In this document: positions 19,201 to 27,600 of the stretch, piece by piece
Layout: each line of letters opens with the position of its first letter
Position numbering within the stretch: position 1 is the stretch's first letter
Source: Asparagopsis taxiformis
Lineage: Eukaryota > Rhodophyta > Florideophyceae > Bonnemaisoniales > Bonnemaisoniaceae
NCBI GenBank assembly: GCA_030407315.1
Contig: JALQPE010000625.1
Location: forward strand, 1 to 28,428
Length of the DNA: 28,428 nucleotides
Reading direction: 5' to 3'
Notes under the pieces: model-generated
Database searches by the model: none
The model's input: the letters and a program-made list of their open reading frames with translations, nothing else
What the model was told of the DNA's origin: nothing
Translations under genes and position numbers: made by a program

Positions 19201-20066
19201 GCAATGAACGAATCTTCAATGCTGCACTCTGCGGTTGATTTTTCTCCTTCTGAGCTTCGATTGTTCGCATCACTGCGGAATGATTCAAAGATTGGTCGAG
19301 TCTGGACATCTTTCAGAGCCCATGTGCTTGGGAGTACAATACGAACTTTCGCCATTCCTCCACAATTGTCTCTGTCATCTGTTGTTCCACGGGTTCCTAC
19401 TGCACCTCGATGCTGTGCAGCTCTTGCTCCGCTCTTTCGAAGGTCTATCGGAAACTCGATGTCACAGCTCTTTGCATAGCAGTGTTTCCTCAAGAATGGT
19501 AGTATCTTCTGTCGCATCACAGAGTCCGACGGGACGTGCTCACTTGGATCTCTGCGGAAATTCATTCCGAACAGGGTACCTTCATAGTGGGCTCTTGTCA
19601 TTCTTTGAGTTCCACTCAGCTGAAGAGCCCCATACATCGCAGGCCATTGTAGTAATGCCTTGAAATCACCACATGCTTCATCCCCAGCATTTCGGTCTAT
19701 CGGGCCTCCAGTTGAAATGGAATCAGAACCTCGTCCGGTTGCTTCTTCCGATTCCATTAGCGTGCTCGATGCTACGTAGATGTCACTTCCAGCTTCATCG
19801 TTGTTGCTGTACACATCAATACAACCTTCTATTGTGTCACCCATAGGGATTGGGGACTCCAATAGGTCATCTGTGGTACACTCACGTCGTAGCTCATTAC
19901 CTCTCGGGATTTCTTTGTTCATGCAGGCTGCATCACTGCTGCGGATTTCTCCCTGCAGTTTCCCAGGAAGCTGTTTACTGGGACTGGCCACATTGAGTGA
20001 ATCGAATCTCGCCTTTGTCCTACGACTTGTGGTTTTCTTTCGAATAGGAGTCCGTCTCGGAGCCAT
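16263..20066 (-). CDS. ORF4: CACTA/CMC-type DDE transposase
   Basis: The ATG at 20066 (CAAGATGGCT) opens 1267 uninterrupted codons. The first ~20 residues are basic (RKKTTSRRTKAR), probably nuclear targeting. The core resembles the CMC-clade transposases (CACTA TnpD/Transposase_21 and Plavaka): YTDDFEPF at about 541-548, FLDPVGSIGDYPA at 621-632, GHTSNSPCHICSF around 641-653 with a Cys-His-x-Cys pair, then HRLVEFCVHTLP and the helix LIFERMHQPLKK with E940 and H943. Candidate catalytic acids are D543/D544, D622 or D629, and E940. It would bind and cut the CACTA termini at 6644 and 22747. The length is typical for the family. TAACCGTTAC lies 104 bases upstream. Assignment rests on motif pattern, so the subfamily (plant-like CACTA or Plavaka-like) is open. 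Confidence 0.85.
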   Translation of the reverse strand: MAPRRTPIRKKTTSRRTKARFDSLNVASPSKQLPGKLQGEIRSSDAACMNKEIPRGNELRRECTTDDLLESPIPMGDTIEGCIDVYSNNDEAGSDIYVASSTLMESEEATGRGSDSISTGGPIDRNAGDEACGDFKALLQWPAMYGALQLSGTQRMTRAHYEGTLFGMNFRRDPSEHVPSDSVMRQKILPFLRKHCYAKSCDIEFPIDLRKSGARAAQHRGAVGTRGTTDDRDNCGGMAKVRIVLPSTWALKDVQTRPIFESFRSDANNRSSEGEKSTAECSIEDSFIAKCRRGVLSDPFVRTAVVPIDSDGKKGLKHIYVPDGTAIRIRCHPGARQVAVIERAKGFRKNDRDGGKPKRRRVAVTSLWELHARTIVTYEARHDGEHDVHVEKYLQPRMSHLLEWERQHALRAISQCVIGAGAKGKETRAGDVITVLLPIGMEEGDIVPHVVLVNRYLKEQVGEASTMLLCFSPGASFAEARKPPDRLGSPNYEEIRVSGVFSDGFGDHRSQWHPASPREDAPCWGKLEDGRNYFVYRFLLYTDDFEPFTSRKGSFGGCYMLPLNLPPRKRGSYQAVRVIGLPPPGVSTNCVLRYIVQDIVRGSTEGFPTKNAEGEDIVVFLDPVGSIGDYPAVSHTLDVLGHTSNSPCHICSFRKYDLSSTGGTKNAYTSVVNGQTSTHARSKYRNASTRKDATETQLRTLGLAAEEGEDLPFHVLSTSLEAVQEEVPKTENGVSVVPAIFDPYRSAVIAPDHLLSGLAQDVLNACISAASPRIREVAELQILGALKKFRMGRQNRLFGTNNLLSMNMSDIFSVLLIAPMAFENAARMMDGKGEGHREKFDGAVKLVVMFQKLVSCISFMPVWWKDGPHEVETADGEGGRNEYILGRTVDYVETLNEYCRKVKGAGAHLDKPNVHRLVEFCVHTLPAYGSVKHVQELIFERMHQPLKKGVRMSNHQSEQLSALELVLADDWQTRVAIVLREIGMEPQHWSSSECSQMVNVLSQELGREIDVEDEVVKNCFQEPVLQLLSQRRGKILSADGEIVTWRGHGGISIDEVKEYMNGKCDMAEGAVGVFKRFFTERYGSGTSGCGKYAEWVRRVSRSTTTEWGRKTVQRSGSLESGAIIHAVCPEQMKCEDGATSQAILYPASRLTSEIMRGRINYEPRFFIVLAFFILRNESARDEQGTAYGVCLGLQKTDEGVFKVEERRRTVIVEMSEGVTEVFGMHYCNGSVCEYDENMREVRHGPGLLEGGEIYALCRRDGFPPRAA

Positions 20067-20169
20067 CTTGATGTTTTTGTTCTTTTCTTCTTCGCTCAGT
20101 TTTGTTGCATAGAATACAACTCTAAACTTCTATGACATGACTACTATCTCAATACAGTACTACTACTTT

Positions 20170-20179
20170 TAACCGTTAC
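20170..20179. promoter_or_regulatory. TAACCGTTAC motif upstream of transposase
   Basis: Third copy of the 10-mer seen upstream of ORF1 (7391) and ORF2 (10752), here 104 bases before the ORF4 start. The core CCGTTA resembles a Myb-type recognition element (CNGTTR); that resemblance is suggestive only. Confidence 0.5.
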
Positions 20180-21020
20180 GAAACCTTTCCAGGCTTTCAT
20201 TCGATCCAATGAACTGGTTCACCACAATGCTTTGCCCTATGCTCATTGCTTTATGCACATTGATTGCTATTTCATCCGGACTCAACATCGTTTTGCTATC
20301 TTGTATCGCATCCCCTAACCACAAACCCAGCCAAGATGTATCCATTTCCGGAAAACGGCCGTTTATTTCGCAGTGATGCTCTAGGCACTAATACTGAATC
20401 TGATTTTCTCATACACGTACTTCCTACTCGTATACTCTACCATTTTCGGCCCTATTTACAAGTTGAAAGCACAATCTCTCGTTGAATCGTACTCGGTGTG
20501 ATATCTTAAATTAGCATAAATTTATATATTGCAATGCAGATTCACTGCTCGCTTGCAACATGAAAATTATAAAATTTCTCCCACACTGCTGTTTCCTAGC
20601 CGCCCACATCCACGTGGCCCGCTTTGACTGCCTGCCAAGTGTGCTCAGAGCATGCAATGACGTCATCGATATATACCGTCCAAATCATCACTGGAAGCGC
20701 GGACTCCTCGTCCAGGAAAGTGCGCCATTTTTCCTACTCCTCGCCTCCCCCTTTCCAGTAGGCCCGATATGCTAGTGTTTTTCCTATATTTCTGTAGTGA
20801 TGACGTCATTATAGACTAGAGAAGGCGGTAGAAGATACAATAATTTTGCGCCTGTTCTGCCAGGTCATGTGCTTCAAAGCGTAATTCGCACCCTAGGTAT
20901 CGTTTTTCTGGGCCTCCCATCGCACCGCTCCGTTTCAAATTCATCCCTCTATTGTTAGAGTACACGTCATTTCCGCCCGCAGAGTGCTACTTAAACAACA
21001 GATTCTGGAGATCCCTGTTT
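20180..21020. promoter_or_regulatory. Gene-poor region with paired TGACGTCA sites
   Basis: Two perfect CRE-type palindromes, TGACGTCA, are at 20658-20665 and 20801-20808, and a related ACACGTCAT is near 20962. These are typical bZIP sites, and all lie upstream of the hairpin transcript candidate. A 71-codon ORF at 20560-20775 begins MKIIKFLPHCCFL, but its hydrophobic start is not enough to call it a gene. Confidence 0.4.
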
Positions 21021-21175
21021 CCATCTTCATATCCGTCGGAAGCAAAGCAACAACCCTGGCCGTGGAAGCCGTATAGATCATCTAAACTGCTTCCAAAGCG
21101 TAAGTTTTAGATCATCAATACGGCTCCCAAGGCCAAAGTTGTTGCTTTGTCTCCGACGGATATGAACCATGATGG
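21021..21175 (+). ncRNA. Pre-miRNA-like imperfect hairpin
   Basis: The left arm (from TTCATATCCGTCGGA at 21026) pairs with the right arm ending TCCGACGGATATGAA (to about 21165). The stem is about 62 bp with few mismatches and a loop of roughly 15 nt around 21090-21103. Outer CCATC/GATGG adds five pairs after a 4-nt bulge. Imperfect pairing with small bulges is the usual form of a miRNA or small-RNA precursor. A relic of an inverted duplication would look similar. It lies directly upstream of a splice-donor-like GTACGT. Confidence 0.5.
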
Positions 21176-21501
21176 TACGTTTCCACAACTCACGCCACTA
21201 ACCCAGTTTTCTATTCGTTTTCTCTTTCTCAGGTTTCCAGTCGGTGAGTGTTCCACTTCTACTTTCATTTATCTTTCTCTCTTACCACTTCTCCACTACT
21301 TTTCTTTTCTTTCTGCCTGTGAGTACATATCTCAATTTGGGATGCAATGGTATTTGTTAAGGTACGTTAGTCTCCTAATCACCATCAATTTCCCTCTCCA
21401 ATTCAACGTCACTAACTTGTTTCCTTTCTCTACATCATTTTTTCTTCTTCTCTTCATTTCCTAGCTTATTCATGCAGCTCAATCAGTTGATAGATTTCTA
21501 G
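21162..21501 (+). CDS. Possible 32-aa spliced ORF downstream of hairpin
   Basis: Predicted exons are 21162-21174, 21233-21243, 21324-21361 and 21465-21501. Donors are GTACGT, GTGAGT and GTACGT. Acceptors follow pyrimidine tracts; the middle one (CCTGTGAG) is the weakest. CTAAC branch-like sites lie in introns 1 and 3. Joined, the exons stay open for 32 codons beginning MNHDG and ending in TAG. AATAAA follows at 21598. The ORF is too short for a family call. The value of the model is that it suggests a processed, polyadenylated + strand transcript that carries the hairpin in its 5' part. Confidence 0.3.
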
Positions 21502-21597
21502 ACTTTTCTAGTAGTTTTAGTTTTACTCGTCGGAATAGTGTTAGTTGTAGTAGCATTTTTAACATAGGGATTGTTTATTCTCAATGTAGCCTGCGCA

Positions 21598-21603
21598 AAT
21601 AAA
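21598..21603 (+). terminator. Polyadenylation signal of the hairpin transcript
   Basis: AATAAA about 97 bases after the predicted small-ORF stop. The following stretch to 21872 shows no gene. Confidence 0.4.
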
Positions 21604-21872
21604 CAAATCCAGAGTGAAGCTTCCCATATCGCACCCTCTTAGATTGCTACCTATCCTACCGCGTATACCTCTCGCTAGCTCATAGTCACTACGAAATAAA
21701 AATTCCTAGCCGTACTATTCTGTCCATTCCCATATGAATACCGTCCATGCCCCATCCTCATAGCGCTAGAACTGCCTTCCTCTACCCCAGAAAGATGCCC
21801 ACGACAGCGTGACGCTCCATCTCATCCACCACTCCCAGACACCGAATTTTACTATATCAGGACACTACTTTT

Positions 21873-22395
21873 ACTGTCTCCAGGTGCTGCCCAGGGCAGC
21901 ACGAAATACTGTCTCCAGGTGCTGCCCAGGGCAGCACGAAATACTGTCTCCAGGTGCTGCCCAGGGCAGCACGAAATACTGTCTCCAGGTGCTGCCCAGG
22001 GCAGCACGAAATACTGTCTACAGGTGCTGCCCAGGGCAGCACAAAGTACTGTCTACAGGTGCTGCCCAGGGCAGCACGAAATACTGTCTACAGGTGCTGC
22101 CCAGGGCAGCACAAAGTACTGTCTACAGGTGCTGCCCAGGGCAGCACAAAGTACTGTCTACAGGTGCTGCCCAGGGCAGCACAAAGTACTGTCTACAGGT
22201 ACTGCCCAGGGCAGCACAAAGTACTGTCTACAGGTACTGCCCAGGCAGCACAAAGTACTGTCTACAGGTACTGCCCAGGACAGTGAAAATCACTGTCTCC
22301 AGGTACTGCCCAGGGCAGCACAAAGTACTGTCTCCAGGTACTGCCCAGGACAGTGAAAATCACTGTCTCCAGGTACTGCCCAGGACAGTGCACCG
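21873..22395 (+). repeat. 35-bp tandem array (about 15 units)
   Basis: The unit is ACTGTCTCCAGGTGCTGCCC plus AGGGCAGCACGAAAT. The first units start at 21873, 21908, 21943, 21978 and so on at exact 35-base steps; one unit near 22240 has lost a base. Each unit contains the 19-bp palindrome GTGCTGCCC-A-GGGCAGCAC and an ACTGTC. Towards the end, units change to CAGGACAGTGAAAATCACTG, converting to the ACAGT/ACTGT palindrome type. The long open frames across it come from the repeat and are not genes. Confidence 0.93.
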
Positions 22396-22733
22396 TGTTG
22401 GTTCCATCTATTGTCCCAGGCAGCGTATTTCACTATCCGGCCATGTTGCCTTGGCCAATACAAAACACTATCCGCCAACACTGCCCAGTACAGTAAATTA
22501 CATCGTATCCAACTATCGAATAAATCATTAAATTTTACTGTCTGCATCCACTGCCTCAGACAGTACTGTGAGACAGTGTTTTTTACTGTCTGCAGACAGT
22601 GTTCCGTACTGTCTGCCAGACAGTGCAAATCACTGTCTCCAAGTGTGGCATTAATTTTCATTTGCCGCATAGTGATTTTTACTGTCTCAGACAGTAAAAT
22701 CACTGTCTCGCAGTACTGTCTGAGGCCCCCTTT
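22396..22733. repeat. Right subterminal ACAGT/ACTGT repeats
   Basis: Multiple inverted ACAGT…ACTGT pairs, e.g. AGACAGTGCAAATCACTGTC and CAGACAGTAAAATCACTGTC, mirror the left end (6667-7020). They stop a few bases short of the terminal repeat. Shared half-sites at both ends support one recognition protein for the two termini. Confidence 0.85.
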
Positions 22734-22747
22734 TCAACACCGTAGTG
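22734..22747 (-). repeat. Right terminal inverted repeat
   Basis: TCAACACCGTAGTG, the exact reverse complement of 6644-6657. Confidence 0.92.
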
Positions 22748-22749
22748 CC
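22748..22749. other. Target-site duplication, right copy (CC)
   Basis: Matches CC at 6642-6643; frame restoration of the interrupted gene supports it. Confidence 0.75.
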
Positions 22750-23229
22750 GCTGTGCGTGACGGGTATCGCGCTCGGGAGAGGGAGACTGTTCGTCGGGTT
22801 CAGGAAACTATCGAACGCGCTCACCGCATGGGCTCGGCGTTAAATGACGTCGTCAATTTCATGCAGCGTTCTCCTGCGGGTTCTGTTGACGAAAGGGAGT
22901 CGACTGGCGCGACGCAGTCGGAGAGCGGGTTACGCGCAGATGCGACGCGTGGCGCGACGGGAAGCGTTGGTTCGGGTCGTGGCGGGGCGCGTCCCATGAC
23001 GCGTTCGCGTGCAGCGGCGAGCTCCGCGGGTCGCACGAGGCGTACGGGTATCCCTCCACTTCGGATTGGCGTACACGACGGGCGCGTCGTTCGGGTGTTA
23101 AATTCCGAGCGGCGACGCGGTCACCAGGCAGATACGGCTTCAAGCCGTGCTCGTTCACGCGGTGCGGCAGCCAGTTCGTCGAGCCGCGCTTCGCGTCGAG
23201 ACGACGACACGCGCGCGCCTCCGTCTTAG
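22750..23229 (+). pseudogene. Coiled-coil gag-like gene, 3' part
   Basis: This continues the gene broken at 6643. Reading GCT GTG CGT GAC from 22750, it extends the coiled coil (AVRDGYRARERETVRRVQET) for about 45 residues. It then enters a disordered Ser/Arg/Gly-rich tail with RGGARPMTRSRA-type basic motifs and ends at TAG 23227-23229. An Arg-rich tail after a helical region would suit nucleic-acid binding, as in gag-like proteins, but no zinc knuckle is seen. AATAAA follows 42 bases on. The frame matches that of the final left segment (6035-6643), so the insertion is the only break between them. Confidence 0.6.
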
Positions 23230-23270
23230 CTATCACTTTGATTCTCCTCCTCGCATTGCATCCTCTTTGA

Positions 23271-23276
23271 AATAAA
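23271..23276 (+). terminator. Polyadenylation signal of the interrupted gene
   Basis: AATAAA (in TTTGAAATAAACTC) 42 bases after the stop at 23229. This indicates that the + strand coding sequence was once a normal transcribed gene with its own 3' end. Confidence 0.5.
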
Positions 23277-25103
23277 CTCTCCTTGTTTGTATCTCCACTT
23301 AGCGCTTCGTAATGCGGGGTTCCTCCCGTCCGACACGCTTGCGGCCGTGAAACGCCAGGGTTACTGCAGCTTTTGAGTGAGCGACAGCGCAACGCGGGTT
23401 CCGTCAAATGCATGCATGAGCCGGTATTTCCGCGAAGGGGCGCGCGTGTCGTTGCTTGAAACCGTATTTGCCCGCTGCCCACGTCGGCGTTCGGAGGGAT
23501 GCGGCCGGCGGCGTCCAGTCGTGCGCGCGGGGGGAGGGGTAGAATGCATACGTTGCGAAGCGAGAAAGGTTTGAGTGGGGGTAGAAGAAGGGAGTCTGGA
23601 CGGGTAGCGCGTCGGTACGGGTTCGTCGTAGCGGTTTCGTTTCATCGGTTCGTCACGCGCAATTCTCAACGTCGCCGGTTAATTTCCGCACGCGTATTCG
23701 TTGTTCGCTTCCGCTTCGCGTCGTCGATTCGTGTCGCCTTACGCATTCGTCGTTCGCGTCGCCGGTTCGTTCGCTTTTTCGCATTCGTCGTTCGCGTCGC
23801 CTACTACCGGCGTTCGCCGTTCGCTACCGTGTCTACTGTCCCGTAACTAGAGCAGACGGCCGAATGGTACCTAGGGGGCTTTGGTTGGGTTGAAGGGGAA
23901 CCGTGCACGTGGGCACCACTATATTCTCGGTAGGGGGCTGCGTGCGTCCAGGGGTCTGCGTCCTTCCACCAGCTTCGAGTGCCTCGCTGGAGTTCGCGTA
24001 TGTTGTCGTCCAATCAGGTGGCGGTAGTAGGGGACAGTTCGTCACGGTGCGGGGGCCAGCTTGACGGCGGCGCGATTCGGGTGCCCCTTTCGTCGCATTT
24101 TTCCAATGGGACAATTCGAGTGGGACGGTAGAATTGCTAAATAGCCGGGCCAGCCCGCAGGCCAGCGCCAGTGTCGCTCCCCTTTTTTCGCGCGAAAACG
24201 CATCGCGTGGTCCCGCGCATGTCGCGGCTTCTGGAGTAGGTCGGGTGTTAGTTGAGGTCAAACTCGCAACGAATCCAGAGATACGCGGCCGTTCGTATTC
24301 GCGGCGATTCCAACGAGCGTAGTGGCGCAGTGGTCGTGTGGCGGTAAACGGTCGTTAGGCGTTACGTGGCGTAAACGGCGGATAGTCGCGTGGCGAACGA
24401 AAGGCGACCGAAACGCAAGCGGCGAATATTGCGTGGCGCCTATTTAGCGAGATTGACGCAACGTCCGTAATGGGCTTTTCGCGCTTATCGCACTTCTTAA
24501 CAGGCAACGTCTCGAGCGTCAGCGAGGGGGCTCAATATTTTCGCGGTGGTGGCGTCACGCGCAACGCGTGTCGATGCCGGACCGACCAGCGTCTGTGAGG
24601 GCCCCTTCGTGTGTTGCCAAGCGTCGAGATTCAGGCAGCTTAGTCCGGGGCGGCGTGCCTTCGTGCGGGTAGTCGGCGCGGGTGGTAGCGCGGCGGGCAA
24701 ACGTCGAATCATGTCCACCTGTCAGGCGCGCACGTACGCGGCTCGCGAGCGGCGTCGCTTCATTGCGTGCGGCAGTAGTTCCAGGTCATTCAGCGGTAGA
24801 ATGTCGATTGCGCGGGCGTGGCGAACGACGATGCGACGCGTGTTGCATGGCGTACGACGAACCGGGCGTTGTGTGCCGAACGACGAAGCGTTGGCGCGAA
24901 CGGCGATTGCGTGGCGTACGACGAAACGGTTACAAGGCGTTCGAGGAAGCGTTTGCGTGTTGTGCGACGAAACGGTTGCGTGGCGCGGCGACGCTTGGCG
25001 GCAATAAGTCGTATCCCCTCCCGGTCCCTGCTGCCGATAGTAGTTTGGCGTGATGCAGGCGGGTAGCTGTGTTTGCGTTTGGATGCTTACCACTGCCAGG
25101 TAA
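23277..25103. other. CpG-rich gene-free repeats, probable gypsy LTR/UTR
   Basis: Very CpG-dense DNA with internal short repeats. GCATTCGTCGTTCGCGTCGCC occurs twice at about 23738-23805. A degenerate array of GCGTGGCGTACGACGAAACGG-like units spans about 24820-24985, with related text near 24330-24440. It sits just after the chromodomain end of the minus-strand pol, where the 3' UTR and LTR are expected. I could not define TG…CA ends, a polypurine tract or a primer site. No convincing gene is present. Confidence 0.45.
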
Positions 25104-25540
25104 TCAGCTGGCACTTGCACCGCTTCTTCGTCGACGTAAACGCGCGTGGATGGCAACCCCCCCCCAACGCTTCGTGCTTAATTGCGTTGCGCACGAGGCG
25201 TCGTTTGTCGGCTTGCAATACGCGCGCTGATGCGGGTAGGTGTCGTTTTTCGCGGCGCGCCATCGGGTGCCTCCTCTGGCGCTGCGCTTCGTTGAGCGAC
25301 TTCGGCGGTTACGCCAGCGCCGCAGGCCGTCGGCAGTAGCGCGCGCAGCGGTTTTAGAGGCGGGCCGTCCTTGATCACGGCGAAAACGGGCGACGATAGG
25401 CGCGGGCAGGGACGCTTCGGGCTCCACGTATCATCGCGCGGGGAGTAGCCCTTCCAGCGCACTCGGAATACGGGCGTGCCGGTATCGTCGATGCCCTCGG
25501 CTGTCAACCTGTCAATCATGAATTCGCGCGTCCCGTACCC
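25104..25540 (-). pseudogene. Chromodomain at the C-terminus of gypsy integrase
   Basis: The segment reads FRVRWKGYSPRDDTW, the classic chromodomain core (ykVKWkGy-e-TWEP). The WEP continuation (EPEASLPAPIVARFRRD) lies in another frame from about 25427, so a frameshift splits the domain. Chromodomains of this type direct integration to marked chromatin by binding methylated histone H3. Confidence 0.75.
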
Positions 25541-25877
25541 GGCTTCCGGGTCGACCTTGCGCGCCTCGTTATTTCGCGTCCATCCCGTCGCTCTGCGTCG
25601 TTCGCGTTCTCCGTGTTAATGTCTTCTTCTACGTCGTCCAACGTCGTTGGCGCATGCGTCGCGTAGCGCGGTGCTATGCGAACGCGGTCGGAGCTGACGA
25701 GTTCGGGGACACCGTCGATTATGATTTCGTACGTGTGTCCGCGGCAGGCTATAACCGGGAAAAGGGTCCGACACAGGATAGTCTACTTCGACGTGTGCGC
25801 TGCGTCGTTGCGTTGCGTTCGTGTCGTCGCTCCCGCGCGAGTGTCCAGGTACACTTGATCGCCAACCTCTGATATCC

Positions 25878-26720
25878 TTATTCACCGTGCGCACGGCCGC
25901 GGTCAAAGTCGCGCTTGTATCTCGCTTGCGCTTTCTTCAACCCGTTCGCCGAGCGTGCGTACGCATCCGATAATCGTGCGAGAAATTCCATGCGAAGGAA
26001 TGGCGTGCTGCGAATCGTGTCCACTTGCTCCTTCCCAGCGATTCGGGTAGCGCGTGAGCGTAAGTTCGAACGGCGACGTATTGTCGAGCGGTGTATCGCG
26101 CGGTTGTAAGCGTATGCTAGCGCGTCCAAATGCTCGTCCCAATCTCTGCGCTCTTCATCTACATAATGGCGCAGCGTCGCGACGATAGTGCGATTCATGC
26201 GCTCGACTTGTCCGTTCGATTGCGGATGGTACGTCGTTGTGAATATGTCCGCGTACCCATCAGCGCGCAAGTCTCCTGAAACAGCTTCGAGCGGAATTGC
26301 GGCCCATTGTCCGAAAGTAGCGTGCGCGGCGGTCCATAGACGAAAACCCAGTCTCGGCAAATGCCTTCGCAACGGCGAGTGCGGATACGCGTCCGAGCGC
26401 GATGAGTCGGCAGAGTTTGCTATAGCGGTCTGCGATACGAGTACGAAGCGGCGTTGGCGCGGAGTCTCGCAGCGGACCAAGGATATCGATAGCGACGTCT
26501 TCGAGCGGGCGCGTCGCGGGGAATAGCTTCAGGGCGTCGTATGGCGATATTGCGTAACGCGTTACGTGCGCACGCATCGCACTGTCTCACTGTAGTGTAG
26601 ACGTCCACGCTCATCATCGGCCAGTAGTACGCGCGTCGGATGGCGTCGTATATGCGTCGCGCCCCCGGATGTCCTGCAGTTACCGCATAATGGTTAGCTC
26701 GCAAAATGCGCCCTTAATCG
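25878..26720 (-). pseudogene. Gypsy integrase remnant
   Basis: From high to low coordinates there is a zinc-binding HHCC segment (HYAVTAGHPGARRIYDAIRR, then CDACARN) near 26700-26560. A catalytic-core start VAIDILGPL follows near 26490. After frame changes comes the last core segment HPQSNGQVERMNRTIVATLR, whose Glu is the E of the D,D-35-E triad. The core is split over at least three frames. The family is clear but the copy is non-functional. Confidence 0.82.
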
Positions 26721-26732
26721 CTTCGGGCATGA

Positions 26733-27600
26733 CTATCTGCTTGGCGTCGTCGAGCGCGCGGTCCTCATAAGTATCCCATCGGGGGACAGGTGAAAGCGCG
26801 ACTGCGGCGCGGTTTCGACGTCGCGTTTTGCGTTTTGGCAGATTTCGTCCGTCGCCTGCTCGCGTATCCACTCGTCAGTGGATACGGGTGGTTCGATACA
26901 TGCTCGAGATGTCAGCAGACAATCCAGGCTAGGATAATATTCGGCGTAGTCGCATAGTAGCGCGGCGTCGGCTCGAACGTAAGCGTCCGCGTGCGGTTCG
27001 ACGATGTTCGCGGCGCCGAAGCAGGGTATCTCGTCCGGTATTCCGTCTCGTCGCCGCTTCGCGTGGCCATTCGCGAGAGCGCGTCGGCGATAACATGGCG
27101 TTTTTTTATATTCGACGTCGAACTCGAACTCGGCGAGTCGCAATCGCCAGCGCGCGAGTCGTCCTTCCGCGGAGATCATATTTAGAATCCAGCGCAGCGA
27201 ATTATGGTCCGTGCGAACCGTGAACTTCCGTCCTTCTAGATACGCGCGTAGTAGTAGCACTGCCCATACCACCGCGAGGCATTCGCGTTCCGTCGTCGAA
27301 TAATTTCGCTCCGCGTCGTGAAGCGTGCGCGACCAGTATCCGACTGGATGTAATGTGTCTCCGTCGGCGTCCAACTGCAGTAACGCGCATCCGATTTGTC
27401 CCTGCGACGCGTCGGTATCGAGCACATATGGGTGTCCCTCGCGCGGTAGGCGAAGAATAGGCGGAGATAGCATCGCTCGTCGCAATGCTTCGAACGCGCG
27501 CGTTTGCTCTGGCGTCGGCGCGGGTAGGTTATCTCCTTGGTCCTTTTTTAGCACTGCGTAAGCGGCGCCGCGACGAACGCGAATTTTTCGACGAATCGGC
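26733..27600 (-). pseudogene. Gypsy RNase H domain remnant
   Basis: YVLDTDASQGQIGCALLQ carries the first catalytic Asp (TDAS). It is followed by HPVGYWSRTL, ERECLAVVWA with the catalytic Glu, and RTDHNSLRWIL with the third Asp. This is the Ty3/gypsy RNase H pattern right after the RT thumb. One frame covers it, making it the best preserved part of this pol. The linker towards integrase follows, with the histidine-rich zinc region in a different frame. Confidence 0.85.

Larger units (their letters stand above)
6644..22747. mobile_element. 16.1-kb CACTA-type DNA transposon with epigenetic cargo
   Basis: The boundaries are perfect 14-bp inverted repeats (CACTACGGTGTTGA) and a 2-bp CC duplication, inserted in a coiled-coil pseudogene whose frame is restored on removal. 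Inside are a CMC/CACTA-like transposase, a ParB-methyltransferase-SET fusion, two unknown proteins with predicted coiled coils, dense subterminal palindromes at both ends and a central palindrome cluster. CACTA elements are known for CACTA termini, short duplications (usually 2-3 bp) and subterminal repeats bound by an element-encoded protein; all of these are met here. The two long ORFs are uninterrupted and the termini match perfectly, so insertion looks fairly recent and the element may be autonomous. Base composition is less GC/CpG-rich than the flanking retroelement DNA. Confidence 0.9.

Noticed and set aside
20560..20775. 71-codon ORF with hydrophobic N-terminus
   Set aside because: Short, no family match, contains a TGACGTCA site, and no supporting signals around it.
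21147..21464. 105-codon unspliced ORF after the hairpin
   Set aside because: It starts at TTG and is mostly pyrimidine-tract (intron-like) sequence giving a hydrophobic translation; a spliced model fits better.
21809..22531. 240-codon ORF (and overlapping ones) with QVLPRAA repeats
   Set aside because: It is the translation of a 35-bp tandem array; three overlapping frames are open equally, as expected from the repeat.
23277..25103. Defined LTR boundaries
   Set aside because: No second copy in the window and no clear TG…CA ends, polypurine tract or primer site, so ends were not assigned.
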